Source: Ereboglobus sp.
GTDB lineage: Bacteria; Verrucomicrobiota; Verrucomicrobiia; Opitutales; Opitutaceae
Length of the DNA: 64,000 nucleotides
NCBI GenBank assembly: GCA_029974595.1
Contig: JARKRC010000054.1
Coordinates: 1 to 64,000 of the forward strand
Reading direction: 5' to 3'
Shown here: positions 42,028-51,125 of the stretch, one piece after another
Layout of the letters: each line of letters opens with the position of its first letter
How positions within the stretch are numbered: the first letter of the stretch is position 1
Program-made: the position numbers and the translations under genes
Notes under the pieces: generated by a model
What the model was told of the DNA's origin: nothing
The model's database searches: none
Seen by the model: only the letters and a program-made list of their open reading frames with translations

Positions 42028-42870
42028 TCAATCCTCGCGCCAGTGCTGCGCGACCCACGACGAGGGGCGCACGTAACACGCGATTTCACGCAAAAACGAT
42101 TTCGGCATCTCGCGCCGGTGTTTCCATTTGTAGGCGATGTGCGCCCAAGGCGCGCGATATTCCTCGCCCTTGCGCCAGTGCCCATACATCGAGTCCGAGG
42201 GATTCGGTCCGCCCGGACATGCGATGATCTTCGCGCCCTCGGGCAGGACCGGATCGCGCCAATACCGCAGCGGCCACGACGGCAGGCAATGCTTGCGAAA
42301 ATGCCGCGTCCATTCCGCCGGCCACGTCTTGAAGCCGCCCCGCACGCAATGCGTCACGTAGTTTTGCTCCCATTTGTATTTTCGCGAAACGCCCTCCGGA
42401 TCAGCCCGCAGATTGTCGAGCATGTAGGCATGACGCCCGATCTCGATGCGAAACACCGATGTCTGCGCCATCTTTTCCCACGGTTTCAGCCAGTTGCGCG
42501 CCGCGATCACATCGCCCGGATCGCCATGCGTGAAATAGTCGTCGATATTCCCGACAATGATCGAGTCGAGGTCGATGAAAAGCACCGTGCCCTTGAGTCC
42601 AAAAAGCTCCCGCCCCCAAAGCGCCTGCTTCTTCCACTTGCCCGGAATGTCCGGCGGAATCTCGCAGCCGAGTTCCGGCAGCGGCAGGCACGCCACCTCC
42701 GGACGAATCCCCTTCGCGTCATCCGTGAAGCAATACACCTGGAACGCCCCGGTGATATTGCGCGCGACCATGCTGTATAAAATGTTCACGTATTCGGAGC
42801 CGTAAAAAGTCCCCCATTTTATACAAATCACCTGTTTCACCGCCTGTTGCGTCAGCAAGGTCATGGCCAT
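42028..42870 (-). CDS. Glycosyltransferase-like protein (paralogue B)
   Basis: The product has 280 residues from the ATG at 42868-42870. It shares with paralogue A the start VICIKWGTFYGSEYVNILYS, the DxD block VLFIDLDSIIVGNIDDYF, SVFRIEIGRHAYMLDN and WEQNYVTHCV. It adds a C-terminal extension (PWAHIAYKWKHRREMPKSFL). The pair is in convergent orientation. A GT-A fold is likely and the function is in glycan assembly, with no further resolution from sequence. Confidence 0.7.
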   Translation of the reverse strand: MAMTLLTQQAVKQVICIKWGTFYGSEYVNILYSMVARNITGAFQVYCFTDDAKGIRPEVACLPLPELGCEIPPDIPGKWKKQALWGRELFGLKGTVLFIDLDSIIVGNIDDYFTHGDPGDVIAARNWLKPWEKMAQTSVFRIEIGRHAYMLDNLRADPEGVSRKYKWEQNYVTHCVRGGFKTWPAEWTRHFRKHCLPSWPLRYWRDPVLPEGAKIIACPGGPNPSDSMYGHWRKGEEYRAPWAHIAYKWKHRREMPKSFLREIACYVRPSSWVAQHWRED

Positions 42871-42935
42871 GAACAAGCACTAACGCGCCCGCCTGCCAAT
42901 GCCCTTTTTGCGCCCCCGCGCCATTTGCCGCGCCG

Positions 42936-44054
42936 CTACGCGAGCTCCCTGAACAGCGCATCATACTCGCCCGCCATCCGCTCGATCGTGAAACGCGCAA
43001 GCGCATCCTCGCAACCGTTGTCGGCGATTCGCTGCACATCCTCGCCACCGGCCAGCACGCGCTTCAAAATACCAGCCAGCGCGCGCGCATCGCCCACCGG
43101 AAACAAAAAACCCGTCTGCGCGTCGCGGATCACATCGCGCACACCAGCCACGTTGCTCGCCACGGCGACGCAATTTGCGGCCATCGCCTCCGAGAGCGAC
43201 AACCCGAAACCCTCATAAAATGTCGATAGCACCGACACGCGGCACGACCGCAACAGCGCCGGCACGTCCGACACGTAACCCGCAAAACGCACGCGCTCTC
43301 CAAGTCCCAGCCGCGACACCAGTTTCTCGCACGCGCGGCGGTGCGACGCCTTGCCACCGCCCGCCAGCACAAGCGTCCCCGTCCAGCCTTCGTCGGCCAG
43401 CAGCCGAGCGGCGCGCACGAGTGTCGCATGATCCTTCTGCCGCGCAAAACGCGCCGCCATCACCACGTCCTGCCCGCGTTGCGCCAGGGGCACCCGCCCG
43501 CCGCTCGCGTAGCGCGCGATGTCACTGCCATTGAGCACAACGCGCACATTTGCCGACCCGATCCCGAGCGCGCGCACGTGATCCGCCACCGCATTGGACA
43601 CGCACACCGTCAAGTCCGTGCGCGCCGCGAGCCGCGCCACCTGCCAGCGCCGCCACAGCCTGTATTTTTCGATATTGTGCTCCACGTGCACGATGCGCGG
43701 GACGCCTGCGGCGATCGCCCCCTTGCGCCCCCACAAATGCTCGCTGTTGCCATGCGCCACAAAAATCCGCGGCGCGTATTCACGGCACACGCGCTCCAGT
43801 TGCGAAACCGTGCACCACTTCGGCCAGCAATTGCGGACAAACCGGAACTCCACGCCGCCTTCGCGCAACTGCCGCGCGACCGACTCCGGCAGCGGATTCT
43901 TTTTTTTCCTGAACAGCACCAGCGGCCTGAACACGCCGCCCGCCTGCTGCCCCAGCGCCAAGTCCACGACGACGCGCGTGGCGCCCGAGCCGCCGCCGGT
44001 CACAAAGTGCACGATCCGCACGCGTCCGTCGCTGTCCGCGCCGCCGGGGCTCAT
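42936..44054 (-). CDS. GT4-type glycosyltransferase
   Basis: The product has 372 residues from the ATG at 44052-44054, which overlaps the upstream stop as ATGA. The GT-B fold is shown by VRIVHFVTGGGSGATRVVVD at the start, DLTVCVSNAVADHVRALGIG, the hinge VVLNGSDIARYASGG, and the C-terminal nucleotide-binding set ARFARQKDHATLVRAARLLA, AGYVSDVPALLRSC and FYEGFGLSLSEAMAANC with the E-x7-E pair. It adds a sugar from an activated donor, probably to a surface glycan. It is translationally coupled to the GT2 gene upstream. Confidence 0.9.
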   Translation of the reverse strand: MSPGGADSDGRVRIVHFVTGGGSGATRVVVDLALGQQAGGVFRPLVLFRKKKNPLPESVARQLREGGVEFRFVRNCWPKWCTVSQLERVCREYAPRIFVAHGNSEHLWGRKGAIAAGVPRIVHVEHNIEKYRLWRRWQVARLAARTDLTVCVSNAVADHVRALGIGSANVRVVLNGSDIARYASGGRVPLAQRGQDVVMAARFARQKDHATLVRAARLLADEGWTGTLVLAGGGKASHRRACEKLVSRLGLGERVRFAGYVSDVPALLRSCRVSVLSTFYEGFGLSLSEAMAANCVAVASNVAGVRDVIRDAQTGFLFPVGDARALAGILKRVLAGGEDVQRIADNGCEDALARFTIERMAGEYDALFRELA

Positions 44055-44989
44055 GACGCGCGCCCTCCGGATTTTGGAAACAGATAATGCGCCATCAACC
44101 CGCGCCACAACGAGAGCATGCGCCCCGCCGTCAACGCGTCCTTGTGTTTCCAGACCGCCTTCATGTACATGCGGAAAAAAGCGGCGGGCGGACGGTCATG
44201 CTGCCGGAATTCAGAGACCAGCAACGCATCCACATTTTCCGGCACGCCCGTGATCTCGCGCACATGCCCGTACATGGCGGACCTGAATTTCATGTATTCC
44301 TCCTTTTTGTCATCGCTTTGTTTTTTGCGCGCATAGTTGTTCGAGCCGTGAATGCGGTAGTTCACCGTCACCGCGTCGAGATAATATTTGCGGCTGCCCG
44401 CCACCGCCATCCCATGCGACAGCCAGTCGTCGGCCCGCGTCCGCCATTTCGCATAAAATTCCCGGCCGACCGGAAATACACGCGCCGCCACGCCGCGCCT
44501 GACCGACACCGTGCTCGTGACTCCGCCTATGTATTTCTGGCCCATGCACGCCAGCGCGACCGTGCGGCCAAAATAAACCGATCTCGCGCACGAACGATAC
44601 TCGCCGTTCTGCACGCCGAATCTCCGGAATCCCGTCCACACCTGGTCAACCTGCGGGTTCTCCTCATAAACACGGCAGGCTCGCTCCACATGGTCCGCGT
44701 CGTAGACATCGTCCGCGTCGAGAAAGAACAAAACGTCGCCCGTGGCATTCTCGAATCCCGCATTGAACGCCGAGAGCTGCCCCTCGTTTGTCTTCGTGAC
44801 TACAACGATGTTTCGAGCGCCTTCCGCCGCCTCCCTGATGCGCGCGAGCGAAGCATCCGAGGAACCGTCGTCCACCACGATGATCTCATCGACCGGGCGC
44901 GTCTGGTTCAGCGCGCTCCGTATCGCATCGGCGACATATTTTTCGTAGTTGTAGCAATTGATCAAGACGCTCGTTCTCAAGTTGGTCAT
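44051..44989 (-). CDS. GT2-type glycosyltransferase
   Basis: The 312-residue protein begins SVLINCYNYEKYVADAIRS. The family motifs IIVVDDGSSDASLARIRE, NEGQLSAFNAGF and the DxD block VLFFLDADDVYD are all present, and the acidic and aromatic middle region GQKYIGGVTSTVSVRR is as expected for a soluble GT-A enzyme. No membrane helix is seen. It is co-transcribed with the GT4 gene downstream. The acceptor is unknown. Confidence 0.92.
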   Translation of the reverse strand: MTNLRTSVLINCYNYEKYVADAIRSALNQTRPVDEIIVVDDGSSDASLARIREAAEGARNIVVVTKTNEGQLSAFNAGFENATGDVLFFLDADDVYDADHVERACRVYEENPQVDQVWTGFRRFGVQNGEYRSCARSVYFGRTVALACMGQKYIGGVTSTVSVRRGVAARVFPVGREFYAKWRTRADDWLSHGMAVAGSRKYYLDAVTVNYRIHGSNNYARKKQSDDKKEEYMKFRSAMYGHVREITGVPENVDALLVSEFRQHDRPPAAFFRMYMKAVWKHKDALTAGRMLSLWRGLMAHYLFPKSGGRAS

Positions 44990-45039
44990 TTGAATTTATC
45001 CATCTTTCGATCCTCGTTTGCCTTTCTTGTTCCCGGCCC

Positions 45040-45267
45040 TCACACGCCGCGAACCTCGCGGTAATCGCGCTCCACGCGTTTCGTGACCAGGCACAGCATC
45101 TCCCAGAGAGTCGTGCCGGCCAACTGGCAGGACCCGGCGATCGTGATCTCCGCGCCCTGCTGCCGGCCCACGATCACGCATTCGTCGCCGCTCGCGACTT
45201 TTTCCGGCGCGGGGATGTCAGTTATGTTGATTATGCTCTGGTTCATCGTAACGCGCCCGAGAATCGG
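45040..45267 (-). pseudogene. Duplicated 3' end of alr (fragment)
   Basis: The frame reads ...PILGRVTMNQSIINITDIPA and then EKVASGDECVIVGRQQGAEITIAG, which is the C-terminal part of alanine racemase. It is very close to the last 75 residues of the full alr at 46712-47866, including a stretch of about 60 bases with almost no changes. It lacks the PLP lysine and all of the N-terminal barrel, so it cannot encode an enzyme. Its upstream border coincides with the stop of the glycosyltransferase gene at 45268. It is in the same orientation as the full alr. Confidence 0.85.
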
Positions 45268-46476
45268 TCAGATAATATCATAGGCGTTCAATAATTTTGT
45301 AAAAGATTTCTTCAACGCCTGGAATGAATGCCTATCTTTATATTCTTTCCACCTCGGCCTTGCAGCCTCGCTCCACGAGGGCTTCGCGCCCACAATCCGT
45401 TTGATCGCATTTGCGATCCCGGCCACATCGTCCTGCGCGATCACCTCCCCCAGACGGTACTCCCTCGTCCTCGCAGCCATGATATGTCCATCGCTCACGA
45501 TAAGCGGCCTCTCCAGCACCGCCGCCTTGGTCAGCGTATTGCTGCTGTGTGGAAAATCGCGATACGCCGCAAACAGGATGTCGCAGGCATACACATAGGC
45601 ATTATAATCACCGTCGTCCACGATGTACCCATCCCTGAAATAACAGTTGCGGGCGGTTGCCTTCGCCGTATCGAGCGCCAAGAGCTCCTCTTCGGAAAAT
45701 TTCGACCTGCTCATCTCGCCCACAAACGCAAAAGCAATGTGCGCGCACTCCGGGGACATGGCCGCCCGCGCAAGAGAGGCCACGCCCTTGGTCCCCTGCA
45801 AATGCCCTATCGCCAGCACAAGCGGGCGCCCCTTCGCAAAAGCCCGGAGCTCGCCGATCACCGGATGCGCCGGATCGCAGACCTCTGCGGTCAGATCGGG
45901 AAACAGTATTGCCCGCCCGGGAGCGCCTTCCTGCGGCGTTGCCAATGTTTCGTCCAGCACGGCATACGCCTTCACACCGGGCCGGTGCAGAAACTCTCGC
46001 ACCTTTTTTGTCCGCGGCGTTTCATTCTCCGGAAACCGGTGCAGCAAAAGTCCGGAGTAAGGAAAGTCGCACTTGCTCGCAAAACGCTCGTACCGCCCGC
46101 CGTTCCAATAATATATACAATTGAAAAACAACAAGCCCGGCGGGCGCCCAAATATGCCCGGACACTCCTCTATGCCCTTTCGAAAATCGCTCATCATGAC
46201 GCAATGGTTCAGCAATGAGCGCAAAGGTTTCGGCCACGGAGACCCGTATTTTGCCCTCCGCAAGGGCCGCAAGGCGACAATCACCCCCGTTTCTGCATTT
46301 GTATAACGCTCCCTCAAGTCCTCGTACACCGATACATCACGGCAAAACGCGAGGACCGACACGCCCAGCTCGGCCAGGACCTGAATATACAATCTCATAT
46401 ACATCACGTGATGTCCGGAAAAATACCAATCATGCAACACCACCGGAGGTTTTTTATTCTTTTGGGTTTTCATCAT
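45268..46476 (-). CDS. GT-B-like glycosyltransferase inserted at alr
   Basis: The 402-residue protein opens VVLHDWYFSGHHVMYMRLYI and has a C-terminal Rossmann-like half with RPLVLAIGHLQGTKGVASLA, YVYACDILFAAYRDFPHSSN and LGEVIAQDDVAGIANAIKRI, as in GT1/GT4-related enzymes without the fullest motif set. The gene and the 235 bases upstream are AT-richer than the surroundings. It is bounded by the full alr on one side and the alr fragment on the other, which suggests arrival by recombination. Its role is probably in a surface polysaccharide. Confidence 0.72.
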   Translation of the reverse strand: MMKTQKNKKPPVVLHDWYFSGHHVMYMRLYIQVLAELGVSVLAFCRDVSVYEDLRERYTNAETGVIVALRPLRRAKYGSPWPKPLRSLLNHCVMMSDFRKGIEECPGIFGRPPGLLFFNCIYYWNGGRYERFASKCDFPYSGLLLHRFPENETPRTKKVREFLHRPGVKAYAVLDETLATPQEGAPGRAILFPDLTAEVCDPAHPVIGELRAFAKGRPLVLAIGHLQGTKGVASLARAAMSPECAHIAFAFVGEMSRSKFSEEELLALDTAKATARNCYFRDGYIVDDGDYNAYVYACDILFAAYRDFPHSSNTLTKAAVLERPLIVSDGHIMAARTREYRLGEVIAQDDVAGIANAIKRIVGAKPSWSEAARPRWKEYKDRHSFQALKKSFTKLLNAYDII

Positions 46477-46711
46477 ACAAAAATAACTTCAAATGCCGGG
46501 CGGGCCGCCCCGCCCCGGCGTTTCCCGCGAAGCATCATATTCTTATCAGCATTCTTCCCCCGCGCATTTCCAGCTCAATCGCACCGCAGCCCCGCATATG
46601 CATCTTATAAAAATCCTGCGCAACCATCCAAAGGCCAGGCTCCTCATGATTCTATAATATTTAAATGACAATCTCGATATGAGGCCGTCTTTTGCAAAAT
46701 CATCCATGCAA

Positions 46712-47866
46712 TCACACCCCCAGCGCCGTACGGTAGATGCGCGGCACGCGTTTGGTCACGGAGCACAGGGTTTCCCACGGGATCGTGTCGGCTTTCTGGC
46801 TGAACTCGGCGATCGTGATCTCCGCGCCCTGCTGCCGGCCCACGATCACGCATTCGTCGCCACTCGCGACCTTTTCCGGCGCGGGAATGTCGGTTATGTC
46901 GATTATGGTCTGGTCCATCGTCACGCGCCCGAGCACCGGGCAGCGGACGCCGTGCACGAGGACGTGCGCGCGGTTGCTCACGGCGCGCGGGATGCCGTCG
47001 CCGTAGCCCGCCGTGAGCACGGCGATCGTGCTGTCGCGGCGCAGCCTGTGCGTGCTGCCGTAGCTGATGCCGGTGCCGGCGGGGAGTCGTTTCACGATGC
47101 CGACGCGCGTCTTGAAACTGAACACGGGCTCGGTGCGCACGTGCGCGAGCAATCCCACGCCGGGACGCGGCACGATGCCGAATTGCAGCAGGCCGATGCG
47201 CACGGCGTTGAACGGTCCGGCGGCTTCGAGCGTGTCGAGGCCGGCGCTGTTGTCGGCGTGAATGAAGAGTTGCGAAAGATCGAGCTTCGGAGAGCACGCG
47301 AGCGCCTTGAGAAAACGGCGGCGCTGCTCCGCCGTGAACACGGGGTCTTCGTCCGGACTCGCAAAATGGGTGAACACGCCCGCAAGCTTGATGTTCGGCG
47401 ACGTGAGAATCTCCGCGCAAAGTTTCTCCGCGTGCTCGTGCCACACGCCGGCGCGTCCCATGCCGGTGTCGATTTTCAGGTGGACGTTGACGTGCCTGCC
47501 CGCAGCGCGCCCGACCGCATCAAAACGGCGCACTTCGTCGCTCGTCGAGACGGTCGCGATCAAATCGTATTCGACCAAATATTGATCCTCCTCGGGCAGC
47601 AGCGGGGAGAGCAGCAAAATCGGCCAGCCGGGACCGATCTCGCGAAGCGCGGCGGCCTCGGCGAGATTGGCGACGGCGAAGAGGTCGGCGCCCGCGTGCA
47701 TGAGGCGCGCGGCGGCCTGCTGCAACCCGTGCCCGTAGGCATCCGCTTTCACAACTGCCGCATAACGCATATACGGAGGCAGCGACGCGCGGATAAGACG
47801 CAGATTGCGTTCAAGCGCAGCGAGATCGATCTCTGCCCAGCAACGAAGTGGTAGTCGCGGATTCAT
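46712..47866 (-). CDS. alr: Alanine racemase
   Basis: The product has 384 residues from the ATG at 47864-47866. It makes D-alanine for peptidoglycan in the cytoplasm. The PLP lysine lies in YAAVVKADAYGHG, and RCWAEIDLAALERNL opens the fold. The C-terminal domain shows VLTAGYGDGIPRAVSNRAHV with the catalytic Tyr region, then VLGRVTMDQTIIDITDI. It is complete. Its last 75 or so codons are repeated at 45040-45267. The gene downstream on the same strand is the inserted glycosyltransferase. Confidence 0.95.
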   Translation of the reverse strand: MNPRLPLRCWAEIDLAALERNLRLIRASLPPYMRYAAVVKADAYGHGLQQAAARLMHAGADLFAVANLAEAAALREIGPGWPILLLSPLLPEEDQYLVEYDLIATVSTSDEVRRFDAVGRAAGRHVNVHLKIDTGMGRAGVWHEHAEKLCAEILTSPNIKLAGVFTHFASPDEDPVFTAEQRRRFLKALACSPKLDLSQLFIHADNSAGLDTLEAAGPFNAVRIGLLQFGIVPRPGVGLLAHVRTEPVFSFKTRVGIVKRLPAGTGISYGSTHRLRRDSTIAVLTAGYGDGIPRAVSNRAHVLVHGVRCPVLGRVTMDQTIIDITDIPAPEKVASGDECVIVGRQQGAEITIAEFSQKADTIPWETLCSVTKRVPRIYRTALGV

Positions 47867-47960
47867 CGGAATGCGGATTCCGAAGCGCGGAACGCTGAAT
47901 GGCAAACAAATCATGGCCCGAATTATTCACCGCGTGTTCGCACCGGTCATTTTTTGCACG

Positions 47961-49244
47961 TCACTCGACGCCAAAAACTCTTTTCAGCTCGTCGATCGCG
48001 GCGGCGGGCATGGGGACAAGCGGGCCGAGCGGGCGGCTCAGGAAAAGCGCCTCGCTCGTCGCCTCCAGCACTTCGAGGCGGTCAAAGGCGTCGAGCACGT
48101 TTTTGCCGACGACGAGCGCGCCTTCGTTTTCGATGAGGATCACGGGGCGTTTCGCCAGGGAAACATGCGAGGCGATTTGCGCGGCGTCGGCGACGACGCA
48201 TGCGTGCTTCAGGCGCGGCACGTCGTTGAGCATGATAAAACTCTCCGGAATCGTGCGCGCGCTCAACTCGGCGCCGGTCATGCAAAACGCGCTGGCATGC
48301 GAGGGCTGGGCGTTGATGATCGCGCCGACATCGGGATTCTGCCGGTAAATGAGCGCGTGCAAAAGCGCCGTGCGGCTGGGGCGTTTGCCGGCCTCGCAGG
48401 CGTCCTTTGTGGCGCGAACCATGCCGGACGGTTCGAGTTCGAGGCGGTCGCGACGGCGCGGCGTGATGAGAAACTCATCCCCGGCGAGGCGCGCCGAAAA
48501 CGCGCCGACCGTGCTCGTAAGCAGGCGCAGTTCGTAGGAGCGGTGCACAAAATCGCAGATTTGCGTGCGCAGTTCCTTTTCGCGGCTCGTAGGCCCGGCA
48601 TGGGGAAGCTCGGCGAGGTCGGGCAGGACGCGTTCGACGAGTTGCGCGTCGGAAAGCGTGGAGATTTTGCCGAGCGCGGCGGCCTTGGCGAGCGTCTGCG
48701 CGACGTATTCGAGCGTCTCGAAACGCTGGAACGCATCCTTCAAATCGCGTCCGCCGATGACGACGCCGTGGTTTTCCAGCATCACGCAATCGGCGCCGCC
48801 CGCAAAGGTCTCCGCGATGTTGCGCCCGAGTTCCTCGCTGCCCGGGCACGCATACGCCGCATACGCGACCTTCCCGCAAATCGTGTGCGCGAGAACCTGC
48901 GCGCGCGTATCGGGAATCCGGCGGCAGATGCTGAACGCCACGAGCGCGCCCGGATGCGCGTGCACGATGGCCTTGATGTCCGGGCGGCGGCGGTAGATTT
49001 CGCGGTGAAAAGGAAACTCCGATGACGGCGGGTGCAGCCCCTCGCGCGTGCCGTCCGGGCGGACGCACACGATGTCCGCCGCCTGAAGACGCCCTTTGTC
49101 CACGCGGGAAGGCGTGATCCACAGGCTCCCGTCGGCGTCCCGAATCGAAAGATTGCCGCCGGAAGTGGTGGTCATCTTGAAACGATAAATGCGCCGCATC
49201 GTTTCAACGAGTTCGTCGCGCGGATGTAGCCAGCTTGAGTCCAT
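47961..49244 (-). CDS. Tandem-domain class II aldolase/adducin family protein
   Basis: The 427-residue protein consists of two class II aldolase domains. The first (residues about 1-200) has the phosphate-loop TTTSGGNLSIR, PPSSEFPFHREIYR, metal histidines in IVHAHPGALVAF and MLENHGVVIGG. The second (about 220-427) keeps the fold, with STVGAFSARLAGDEFLITPR. It replaces the metal motif by INAQPSHASAF and the late motif by IENEGALVVGK, so its metal site is probably lost. The family includes fuculose- and rhamnulose-phosphate aldolases. A pseudo-enzyme second domain may be structural or regulatory. It is divergent from rsmE across a long perfect inverted repeat. Confidence 0.87.
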   Translation of the reverse strand: MDSSWLHPRDELVETMRRIYRFKMTTTSGGNLSIRDADGSLWITPSRVDKGRLQAADIVCVRPDGTREGLHPPSSEFPFHREIYRRRPDIKAIVHAHPGALVAFSICRRIPDTRAQVLAHTICGKVAYAAYACPGSEELGRNIAETFAGGADCVMLENHGVVIGGRDLKDAFQRFETLEYVAQTLAKAAALGKISTLSDAQLVERVLPDLAELPHAGPTSREKELRTQICDFVHRSYELRLLTSTVGAFSARLAGDEFLITPRRRDRLELEPSGMVRATKDACEAGKRPSRTALLHALIYRQNPDVGAIINAQPSHASAFCMTGAELSARTIPESFIMLNDVPRLKHACVVADAAQIASHVSLAKRPVILIENEGALVVGKNVLDAFDRLEVLEATSEALFLSRPLGPLVPMPAAAIDELKRVFGVE

Positions 49245-49248
49245 GGAC

Positions 49249-49359
49249 GGAATTAAGAATTAAGATTTAAGAATTAAGAAGTCAGAAAGTGCAGGCGCCG
49301 GTGTTTCCAAACAACGTCGTTTTCTACTTCTTAATTCTTAAATCTTAATTCTTAATTCC
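49249..49359. repeat. Perfect 34-base inverted repeat between divergent genes
   Basis: The arms 49249-49282 and 49326-49359 are exact reverse complements, made of tandem AATTAAG-type units (GGAATTAAGAATTAAG and so on). The core contains GGCGCCGGTG. The element lies between the starts of the aldolase-like gene (minus) and rsmE (plus), leaving only a few bases on each side, so both promoters must lie in or across it. Confidence 0.85.
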
Positions 49360-49362
49360 ACC

Positions 49363-50133
49363 GTGCCCGATTTCCGCTCCCATTGCCCGACACCCGCCGA
49401 CGCCGCGAACGCCGCCGAAATCACGCTCCAAGCCGACGAGTCGCACCACCTCGTCGTCGTGAACCGCGCCCGTCGCGGCGCGCCCGTGGTCGCCTTCGAC
49501 GGACACGGCCGCGAATGGATGTGCGAACTCGTGCGCGACTCAAAAAACGCCGCCGTCCTCAAGGTCATCTCCGCGCGCCAGGCCGCTCCCCTGCCCTGCC
49601 GCATCACGCTCGCGCAAGCGCTGCCCAAAGGCCCCGCGATGGACGCCATCGTGCGCAAGGCCACTGAAATCGGCGCCGCGCGCATCGTCCCCCTCGAAAG
49701 CGAGCGCACCCAGGTCCACCTCGATCCGGGCCGCGGGGACAAAAAAGCGGACAAATGGCACACCGCCGCGCTGGAAGCCGCCAAGCAATGCGGCAACCCC
49801 TGGCTCCCCGAAATCCTCCCCGTGCAAAATGCGACCGCCTTCATGCGCGCGAGCGCGGACGCCGGCTACGACCTCTGCCTCATCGCCAGCCTGCACGACG
49901 GCGCGCGTTCCCTCAAAACCGTCCTCGCCGCCTATCGTGACACGCACGGCGGCGGCCTCCCGAAAAACGTGCTCTGGCTCATCGGCCCGGAAGGCGATTT
50001 CTCGCCCGCCGAGATGCGCGCCGCCGCCGATTCCGGAATCGTCCCCGTGACGCTCGGCCCGCTCGTGCTCCGCTGCGAAACCGCCGCCACCTGCGCGCTC
50101 GGCATCCTGAGCTACGAACTGCAAAACGCCTGA
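49363..50133 (+). CDS. rsmE: 16S rRNA m3U1498 methyltransferase
   Basis: The product has 256 residues from a GTG at 49363 directly after the repeat. The small N-terminal PUA-like part has ESHHLVVVNRARRGAPVVAF. The C-terminal SPOUT domain has VRKATEIGAARIVPLESERT, LWLIGPEGDFSPAEMRAA and the knotted end TLGPLVLRCETAATCALGIL. It methylates N3 of U1498 in 16S rRNA in the cytoplasm. It stands alone as a transcription unit. Confidence 0.94.
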   Translation: MPDFRSHCPTPADAANAAEITLQADESHHLVVVNRARRGAPVVAFDGHGREWMCELVRDSKNAAVLKVISARQAAPLPCRITLAQALPKGPAMDAIVRKATEIGAARIVPLESERTQVHLDPGRGDKKADKWHTAALEAAKQCGNPWLPEILPVQNATAFMRASADAGYDLCLIASLHDGARSLKTVLAAYRDTHGGGLPKNVLWLIGPEGDFSPAEMRAAADSGIVPVTLGPLVLRCETAATCALGILSYELQNA

Positions 50134-50247
50134 ATCGCACCCGCGGTGGAAACCCATGTTTTTTGGCATGCCGCAAGATTCCTGCTCGACGCGAAGTGAA
50201 TAGAAGCGCACACAAGAGGCTTTCTTATTTTAGCCGCTCAATTCTCC

Positions 50248-51087
50248 ATGAAAACGATCCTCCCCTCTCTCCTGTTCGTTTTGGCCGCAACACCGGCCAT
50301 TAACGCGCAATCGGCCTCCGAGACGCGCCCTCCGCTCCCGAAGCCTGAGCTGACCGAGCAATGGACGCCTGTCCCGCCCGTCGTCAGCGTGCCCGCCGCG
50401 ACCGGCATCCCGTCCGACGCCATCGTGCTCTTCGACGGCTCGAACCTCGACGCCTGGGTCTCCACCGACCCGAAAAACGCCACTCCGCGCTGGACCCTCG
50501 AACCCGAATCGCGCGCCATGGTCGTCGCCCCCAAGACCGGCAACCTCCGCACCAAGGCCTCTTTCGGCGACGTGCAGCTCCACATCGAATGGCGCTCCCC
50601 CGCCGTGGTGAAAAAGTCCGGCCAGGGCCGCGGCAACAGCGGTATTTTCTTCATGGACCTTTATGAACTGCAAGTCCTCGACTCCCATAACAACGAAACC
50701 TATTGCAACGGGCAGGCCGCCTCCATTTACAAACAATTCCCCCCGCTCGCAAACGCCTCCCGCGCGCCCGGCGAATGGCAGACCTATGACATCGTGTTCA
50801 TCGCCCCGCGCTTCAAGGACGACGGCAGCCTCGACACGCCCGCCCGCCTGACCGTCTTCCACAACGGCGTGCTCGTCCAGAACAACACCGCCCTCCGCGG
50901 CCCCACCGAGTATCGCGGCCTGCCCAGCTACAAAAAACACGCCGACAAACTCCCCCTCGCCCTCCAGAACCACGGCGGCGACCTCGTCGCCTTCCGCAAC
51001 ATCTGGGTGCGCGAACTCTCCTTCCCGCCTCCCCCTCCCATTCCCGACCTCCCGCCGCCGCCCTACGCGCCGCCCCCGAAGAAATAA
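50248..51087 (+). CDS. DUF1080 (3-keto-disaccharide hydrolase-type) protein
   Basis: The 279-residue protein has a signal peptide (ILPSLLFVLAATPAINAQ). The concanavalin-like DUF1080 fold carries VLFDGSNLDAWVSTDPKNAT, KASFGDVQLHIEWRSP, GRGNSGIFFMDLYELQVLDS and the end LQNHGGDLVAFRNIWVREL. A Pro-rich tail closes it (PPPPPIPDLPPPPY). Members act on 3-keto-sugars or 3-keto-glycosides (hydrolysis or elimination). It is periplasmic or surface-located. It is the first of a three-gene operon with a Tat-exported oxidoreductase and an isomerase-DUF1080 fusion. Confidence 0.87.
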   Translation: MKTILPSLLFVLAATPAINAQSASETRPPLPKPELTEQWTPVPPVVSVPAATGIPSDAIVLFDGSNLDAWVSTDPKNATPRWTLEPESRAMVVAPKTGNLRTKASFGDVQLHIEWRSPAVVKKSGQGRGNSGIFFMDLYELQVLDSHNNETYCNGQAASIYKQFPPLANASRAPGEWQTYDIVFIAPRFKDDGSLDTPARLTVFHNGVLVQNNTALRGPTEYRGLPSYKKHADKLPLALQNHGGDLVAFRNIWVRELSFPPPPPIPDLPPPPYAPPPKK

Positions 51088-51125
51088 TCTCCCCGCAAGA
51101 CACCCGAATAAGTTTATCCGACAAC

